NCBI RefSeq assembly: GCF_035083965.1
Contig: NC_089740.1
Coordinates: 15,890,552 to 15,954,551, forward strand
DNA length: 64,000 nt
Direction: 5' to 3'
DNA from: Branchiostoma lanceolatum
Taxonomy: Eukaryota; Chordata; Leptocardii; Amphioxiformes; Branchiostomatidae
Positions 57,336-64,000 of the stretch are shown one piece after another. The position numbers and the translations under genes are program-made. The notes beneath the pieces are model-generated. The model saw only the letters and a list, made by a program, of their open reading frames with translations, made no database searches and was not told where the DNA came from. Each line of letters begins with the position of its first letter. The stretch's first letter is position 1.

Positions 57336-59672
57336 GACTAGCATTAAGTGAATCGGAAGAGAAAGTATTTGAACACAAAATAAAGAAGGAAATATTGAAT
57401 TTTTTGGTGTTTCAAAGTGTTACACTTGTTTAATGTTCGTTTTAGCATTTCGAAGTGAAGGGGCGAAGGCGCGTAATGGAACAGCAAAGCTTGGTTTGTG
57501 TGATATTTGAAGGTAGTTTGTGGTAATTTTTGATACTTCACAAATAGTTAAAGACGTGTAAGGTATGTTCTATTAGAATACACTGACGATAAACGTACAC
57601 CACAGTAAAAGAACACATGTTCTCCAATTTATTTGATGACATATAATGTGTGAAAATGTTAAAATATAACGTTTCTCTGATATGTAGGTGACCGGCTAAC
57701 CCCTTACACACCCACAGAAGAAGCCTGACTGGGATCCCCCATATTGGCGCCCCATTTGCCCACATTGCCAATTCGCGATGTTCCCGAAGCGCAGAAAAAA
57801 TCGCTCATTTCTCGGACAATTCTGCCTTCCTTTTCCTGCCGATGCAGACGATAATTCCCCGCCTGTCCCGGGAAAAAGCGGACCCGTTTGAGGGGCGGCG
57901 GCGCCATATTGAGGGCGGGCGCGGGACGTTAGGGGTCGTTGTTTCACAGGCGGCTGCGGCCGTGGAGAGGAAAGTCATGAGCAGGGAGAGGAGGAAACAG
58001 CGGAAGGAGGCAGCACGGGCGCCATTTTGTCCGGAGTAAGACCGTTTAGACCGCCTGTGACGTTCGTACGACCGTCTGACGGCCGACAAGTGGCTCGGCG
58101 GGGACTCCCGGGGGACAGGCCCGCGAAAAGAGCAGGGCGGGACCGGCGCGCACAGCCAACAAGTGTCAGCATAGCGGGGATAGATAACCCAGGGGCCGGA
58201 CGCACCGGGAACCGGGGTGCAGCAAGTCACACACAGCTGTAAACAACAACAAACAAATAACAAATAAAAACTGTACAAATACAGATGTCAATCAATAAAC
58301 CGAATCAAGATATGAACTAAGAGTTTCCGACTAGTTGTTTTTAAACAGTGGGAAACGGCAGCAGACAGTTTTTAACCTCGCAAAAATCAGGAAACCAGGG
58401 AAAAAAAAACATGAAAAGTAGGTGACTCTGAAACGTTCAAAGTGAAAGATGATGAATTGATGGAAATAAATTAAATGAAACCAAGGAGGTCATATAACCT
58501 AATATGCTTCCCGTTCCCAAGCTGTAACTTGTGATCGTAGCCTATTCTCCAAGCAGAGGTTTTGGTCGGGGGGTAGTAGAGGCCGGGTTTTTTTAACATT
58601 GCCCCCGTTGCAGGCCTCCCCACGGCGACTTTTCAACTTCCTTATCGGGGCCAGTTTCTTTGGCTGGGCCGCTGGTGGGACCGTATCTGATTTGGGCCCC
58701 GTATCTGCTTGGGATCCTGTAACCACTAAAACTTACTAGTATATAGCAACCACAACAGCGAAACGACCAACCAAAGGCAAGAGGGTTTTTTTTCTCCCCA
58801 GGGTTAGCCCTTACAAATAGCTTTCGCTAGTTGGGCAATATGGTATGTACTATAAAATACAATGTACATGCTGAACGACTGAACAATGAATAGATAAATG
58901 CCAGAGGAAGGACAGTAGAGAAACCTGGCTGCCAGCGGCACACCGTTGTCAGACCACAGGCCTTGTGACACCAGGGAACGGGCGCTGCAGAAGCCTGGTT
59001 GCCAGGCTGTGTATTGAACCGCTGCCGTCCTTCGCGTGCAGAAATTAGAATGTGAAAGAAAAAATGAAAGAAAGAAAAGAAATAAGGAAATATCTTCTTG
59101 TAGACTACAGCAGTAAAGCATAGCTAGGCGTGAACGCTCCGTGTCTTTATCTTCACACTTAATTCATTGCCCAGCAATAGCATGAGTCGAACCGCAGGCA
59201 CAACTTGAGGGCCGTTCCATTTTAATATAACGTTACCAACAGCTACGACTATTCTCCAAGTATGGTTTCGGTCGAAAGCTCAGCTTGGAGAATACCGAAC
59301 TGACCGGGAATCAATGTGAATGCTCAAGGCGGACACGTTTCTGTCTATTCGGCTGTTCCGCAAGTCATCGACCTGCAAGCAGATGTAGGGAGAGAATCGT
59401 GAGGAACTCAGCACGCGAGCCGTAGCGAAGCCGCACTGCGCTAATAGCTGACGAAAAGCGTCCTCAGCCTGAGGTCGCCCGCCTTAACTTAACCCAACTT
59501 CCACTGAGTCGTCTTTCTACGTGACGATCTAGCGATTTCCCCGCCGCGTATCTGCTTTGAGACTAATCGTCGTCATCATGACGTCGTTGTCGCGTCGGCT
59601 CCCGAGCGATACAGAAGCGACGACCTGCGGCTGCCGTGCAAAACGCAGCACGCTGCAACCCACTCAGCGAAG
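57336..59672. other. Intergenic region between G-alpha-q and KIFBP
   Basis: A CpG-rich island (about 57720-58260) has GCCATATTG and GCCATTTTG (YY1-like) motifs and an open stretch with a good donor (CCGGA|GTAAGA near 58037). It might be an unrecognised first exon on the plus strand, but nothing downstream joins it convincingly. A single left end of the CTCCAAGCAGA MITE family is at 58543. The KIFBP promoter should lie just before 59672. Confidence 0.4.
59250..59294. mobile_element. 45-bp minimal element of the CTCCAAG family
   Basis: TATTCTCCAAG at the left and CTTGGAGAATA at the right pair perfectly; the centre is GTTTCGGTCGAAAGC. Probably an internally deleted MITE. Confidence 0.6.
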
Positions 59673-62600
59673 ATGGCGGCCATGTACCTGCGGAGCCAGG
59701 GGTTCGATGAGTACGCGCGGGCCCGGCGGCTCGGCGAGGAGGTACCGTAGGGGGCCGGGTGGGGGGTGAGGTACCGCAGGGGGCCGGGTGGGGATAGGGG
59801 TGGTGGACCTGGGTTTGAATCCCGGTAGCGCCATGTTGTTGTTGTTACTATTGTCAACAATTTGTTATTGCCAGTGGTGCCCCCCTCCCCACCACAACAC
59901 TGACAGGGCAGGCTAGGGATGCTTCTCTTCTTGAGTTGGTTTATTTGATTTATTCAACATCGTTGTTTCCTGTATCCCCCTCAGGAGTCCCGGCAGGACC
60001 CGGAGACCGAGCCCTACAGGTCCAAGTACAAGCCTTGTGGGTTAACGCTGTTTCCTGTATCCCCCCTCAGGAGTGCAAGGGTTAACGCTGCTTCCCGTAT
60101 CCCCCTCAGGAGTCCCGGCAGGACCCGGAGACGGAGCCCTACAGGTCCAAGTACAAGCCTTGTGGGTTAACGTTGTTTCCTGTATCCCCCCTCAGGAGTA
60201 CAGGGGTTAACGTTGTTTCCCGTATCCCCCTCAGGAGTCCCGGCAGGATCTGGAGACCGAGCCCTACAGGTCCAAGTACAAGCCTTGTGGGTTAACAATG
60301 TTTCCTGTATCCCCCCTCAGGAGTACAGGGGTTAACGTTGTTTCCCGTATCCCCCTCAGGAGTCCCGGCAGGACCCGGAGACCGAGCCCTACAGGTCCAA
60401 GTACAAGCCTTGTGGGTTAACGTTGTTTCCTGTACCCCCCCTCAGGAGTACAGGGGTTAACGTTGTTTCCTGTATCCCCCCTCAGGAGTACAGGGGTTAA
60501 CGTTGTTTCCTGTATCCCCCTCAGGAGTCCCGGCAGGACCCGGAGACCGAGCCCTACAGGTCCAAGTACAAGCCTTGTGGGTTAACGTTGTTTCCTTTAT
60601 CCCCCTCAGGAGTACAGGGGTTAATGTTGTTTCCTGTATCCCCCCTCAGGAGTCCCGGCAGGACCCGGAGACCGAGCCCTACAGGTCCAAGTACAAGCCT
60701 TGTGGGTTAACGTTGTTTCCTGTATCCCCCCTCAGGAGTACAGGGGTTAACGTTGTTTCCTGTATCCCCCTCAGGAGTACAGGGGTTAACGTTGTTTCCC
60801 GTATCCCCCTCAGGAGTCCCGGCAGGACCCGGAGACGGAGCCCTACAGGTCCAACTACAAGGCACGGGAGCTGCTGCTGCAGCTGGGCGAGGCTCTCCAG
60901 GGGTTTCAGCAGGACTCACAGGCAGAGGAGAATATCGGTCAGTTTAGGAGTTGACCATGAAGGCCTATAGAGCTATGATTGGGGTCAGCTTGGTCAAAGT
61001 TTTGTTTTAAGGATTGTCGTCTCATAGTTGGTTTCACCTTGGCTGTGTTTATTTCCTCGACTGTTCACTCCTGTGTTTGTTTACTCCCGTGTTTGTTCAC
61101 TCCTGTGTTTGTTTACTCCCGTGTTTGTTTACTCCCGTGTTTGTTTACTCCTGTGCTTGTTGTTGTTTAGAGTTGAAGCTGCAGCTAGCCGAGGTGTGGT
61201 TCCACCTGGGGGTGAACTTCAGCGAGACGGAGGAGGTTCCGACAGGTGAGCAGTACTTCTCCAGGTGTGCCGAGCTGCTGCAGGGACACAAGACGGACCA
61301 GCGCTGCGTCCACACCTGCCTCAACTGTCTCAACCAGGTAACACTTTCACTTTCGCCTGTCTCAACCAGGTAACACTTTCACTTTCACCTGTCTCAACCA
61401 GGTAACACTTTCAGTTTCACCTGTCTCAACTGTCTCAACCAGGTAACACTTTCACTTTCGCCTGTCTCAACCAGGTAACACTTTCAGTTTCGCCTGCCTC
61501 AACTGTCTCAACCAGGTAACACTTTTACTTTCACCTGTCTCAACCAGGTAACACTTTCGCTTTCACCTGTCTCAACCAGGTAACACTTTCAGTTTCGCCT
61601 GTCTCAACCAGGTAACACTTTCAGTTTCGCCTGCCTCAACCAGGTAACACTTTCACTTTCGCCTGCCTCACCTGTCTCAACCAGGTAACACTTTCACCTG
61701 TCTCAACCAGGTAACACTTTCACTTTCACCTGTCTCAACCAGGTAACACTTTCACTTTCACCTGTCTCAACCAGGTAACACTTTCACTTTCACCTGTCTC
61801 AACCAGGTAACACTTTCACTTTCACCTGTCTCAACCAGGTAACACTTTCACTTTCATCTGTCTCAACCAGGTAACACTTTCACTTTCACCTGTCTCAACC
61901 AGGTAACACTTTCACTTTCACCTGTCTCAACCAGGTAACACTTTCACTTTCACCTGTCTCAACCAGGTAACACTTTCACTTTCACCTGTCTCAACCAGGT
62001 AACACGTTCACTTTCACCTGTCTTTTTTGTTTGTTTACTGTTTGTGTTCTTGTTTACTCCAGCTTGGCATCCTGTGGGTGTCGCGATCGGAACCAGAGAA
62101 GGCCCTGAAGATTCTGCAGGTGAGACAAAACTGCTTTATATCGTGTAACCAGCCCTTCGTTTCTTCAACAAACAATAACACCAGGTACTAACAACAACAA
62201 ACAATAACACCACAGGTACTAACAACACCACAGGTACTAACAACAAACAATAACACCACAGGTACTAACAACACCACAGGTACTAACAACAAACAATAAC
62301 ACCACAGGTACTAATAACACCACAGGTACTAACAACAAACAATAACACCACAGGTACTAATAACACCACAGGTACTAACAACAAACAATAACACCACAGG
62401 TACTAATAACACCACAGGTACTAACAACAAACAATAACACCACAGGTACTAATAACACCACAGGTACTAACAACACCACAGGTACTAACAACACCACAGG
62501 TACTAACAACACCACAGGTACTAACAACACCACAGGTACTAACAACACCACAGGTACTAACAACACCACAGGTACTAACAACACCACAGGTACTAACAAC

Positions 62601-62954
62601 ACCACAGGTACTAACAACACCACAGGTACTAACAACACCACAGGTACTAACAACACCACAGGTACTAACAACACCACAGGTACTAACAACACCACAGGTA
62701 CTAACAACACCACAGGTACTAACAACACCACAGGTACTAACAACACCACAGGTACTAACAACACCACAGGTACTAACAACACCACAGGTACTAACAACAC
62801 CACAGGTACTAACAACACCACAGGTACTAACAACACCACAGGTACTAACAACACCACAGGTACTAACAACACCTCTTTTCCCAACACAGGAAGCTGAGGA
62901 CATTTACAAAGTGTACATGCACGACGTGGGACAACCCCCCCTGCTGCTACACGA
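59673..62954 (+). CDS. KIFBP: KIF1-binding protein, N-terminal part (runs off the window)
   Basis: Five exons: 59673-59741, 60814-60937, 61171-61337, 62063-62119, 62890-62954; phases agree and the last exon leaves in phase 2. About 160 residues are visible; the full protein is usually ~620. The start is MAAMYLRSQGFDEYARARRL. Exon 2 gives DPETEPYRSNYKARELL, exon 3 LAEVWFHLGVNFSETEE, exons 3-4 NQLGILW, and exon 5 YMHDVGQPPLL. These match the N-terminal helical repeats of KIFBP, a cytosolic regulator that binds kinesin motor domains (KIF1, KIF15, KIF18A in mammals) and blocks microtubule attachment. A second ATG at codon 4 is an alternative start. The rest of the gene lies beyond 64000. Confidence 0.92.
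59975..60813 (+). repeat. Mirage array at the KIFBP exon 2 acceptor
   Basis: Six decoy copies carry CCCCTCAG|GAGTCCCGGCAGG and the exon 2 start through TCCAAGTACAAG (starts near 59984, 60110, 60234, 60360, 60524, 60650), separated by shorter units with GTTAACGTTGTTTCCTGTAT. The real exon (60814) reads TCCAACTACAAG and continues. The ratio of full to short units varies. Confidence 0.9.
61338..62020 (+). repeat. Mirage array at the KIFBP exon 3 donor
   Basis: About 20 copies of CTGTCTCAACCAG|GTAACACTTTCACTTTCAC, repeating the exon 3 end (LNCLNQ) with its donor. The real junction is 61337/61338. Confidence 0.92.
62170..62875. repeat. 18-bp minisatellite in KIFBP intron 4
   Basis: Unit GGTACTAACAACACCACA: about 23 perfect copies in the second half, preceded by longer compound units with AACAACAAACAATAACACCACA. 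Each unit contains TACTAAC and CACAG|GT. It ends 17 bases before exon 5. Confidence 0.92.
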
Positions 62955-64000
62955 GTAAGTACCCCCCCTGCTGCTACACGAGTAAGTACACCCCCCGGGC
63001 TGCTACATGAGTAAGTACACCCCCCTGCTGCTACATGAGTAAGTACACACCCCCTGCTGCTACACGAGTAAGTACACCCCCCTGCTGCTACACGAGTAAG
63101 TACACCCCCTTACTGCTACACGAGTAAGTACACCCCCCTGCTGCTACACAAGTAAGTACCCCCCTGCTGCTACACGAGTAAGTACACCCCCCTGCTGCTA
63201 CACGAGTAAGTACACCCCCCTGCTGCTACACGAGTAAGTACACCCCCCGGGCTGCTACATGAGTAAGTACACCCCCCTGCTGCTACATGAGTAAGTACAC
63301 ACCCCCTGCTGCTACACGAGTAAGTACACCCCCCTGCTGCTACACGAGTAAGTACACCCCCTTACTGCTACACGAGTAAGTACACCCCCCTGCTGCTACA
63401 CAAGTAAGTACCCCCCTGCTGCTACACGAGTAAGTACACCCCCCTGCTGCTACACGAGTAAGTACACCCCCTTACTGCTACACGAGTAAGTACACCCCCC
63501 TGCTGCTACACGAGTAAGTACCCCCCTGCTGCTACACGAGTAAGTACACCCCCCTGCTGCTACACGAGTAAGTACACCCCCCTGCTGCTACATGAGTAAG
63601 TACCCCCCTGCTGCTACACGAGTAAGTACACCCCCCTGCTGCTACACGAGTAAGTACACCCCCTGCTGCTACATGAGTAAGTACCCCCCTGCTGCTACAC
63701 GAGTAAGTACCCCCCTGCTGCTACACGAGTAAGTACACCCCCCTGCTGCTACACGAGTAAGTACACCCCCCTGCTGCTACACGAGTAAGTACACCCCCCT
63801 GCTGCTACATGAGTAAGTACACCCCCCTGCTGCTACATGAGTAAGTACACACCCCCTGCTGCTACACGAGTAAGTACACCCCCTTACTGCTACACGAGTA
63901 AGTACACCCCCCTGCTGCTACACGAGTAAGTACACCCCCTGCTGCTACACGAGTAAGTAAGTACCCCCCTGCTGCTACACGAGTAAGTACACCCCCCTGC
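62955..64000 (+). repeat. Mirage array at the KIFBP exon 5 donor, running off the window
   Basis: About 40 copies of a ~26-bp unit CTGCTGCTACACGA|GTAAGTACACCCCC, the exon 5 end (LLLHE) and its donor. Nearly all keep the GTAAGT consensus. Variants include ACATGA and ACTGCT. The array continues past 64000. Confidence 0.93.

Noticed and set aside
57805-58278. A 157-codon minus-strand frame and a plus-strand frame with a good donor
   Set aside because: Both lie in a CpG-rich island, where open frames are expected; neither shows recognisable protein motifs or downstream exons.
62375-62903. Minus-strand frames of VVLLVP and VVSTCG repeats
   Set aside because: Generated by the 18-bp intronic array of KIFBP.

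Overview
The window is animal (chordate) DNA: intron-rich genes with GT-AG introns, many minisatellites, and several families of short DNA transposons. I read it as an amphioxus (Branchiostoma), species not determined. The main reason is a repeated oddity: arrays that tandemly copy a piece of exon together with its splice site. From memory this type was reported in amphioxus as 'mirage' minisatellites; I could not verify that. Gene names are inferred by recognising protein motifs, without a database search. Exon limits come from splice consensus plus reading-frame phase.

Layout: (1) 1.38-21.23 kb, plus strand: a 14-exon gene whose frame stays open across every junction (about 2146 codons). 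Its first half resembles the DDT/WHIM-type region of CECR2 and other ISWI partners. Its second half is a BCL9/Legless protein with HD1 (Pygopus-binding), HD2 (beta-catenin-binding) and the C-terminal LQYFP motif. (2) 25.9-27.8 kb and 33.0-36.1 kb, plus strand: two small three-exon genes with identical intron phases. Each encodes a secreted precursor of amidated peptides, and neither is a family I recognise. Between them lie a divergent segmental duplication and a large inverted repeat. (3) 36-43 kb: transposons and minisatellites, including a very GC-rich 1.4 kb array. (4) 57.0-43.4 kb, minus strand: a complete G-alpha-q gene (353 aa) with two alternative 130-bp versions of the exon encoding switch II and the start of switch III. 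(5) 59.67 kb to the window end, plus strand: the first five exons of KIFBP (KIF1-binding protein).

The genes have no obvious shared pathway. The peptide precursors would act through receptors that often couple to G-alpha-q, but the proximity alone proves nothing. At least 15 of the exon-intron junctions carry mirage arrays that multiply real donors or acceptors, so decoy splice sites are a general feature of this locus. Mobile DNA includes one 5'-truncated LINE, three hAT-like MITEs with 8-bp target duplications, a second MITE family beginning TATTCTCCAAGCAGAGG, a tRNA-derived SINE interrupted by a near-perfect hairpin, and several smaller palindromic elements.
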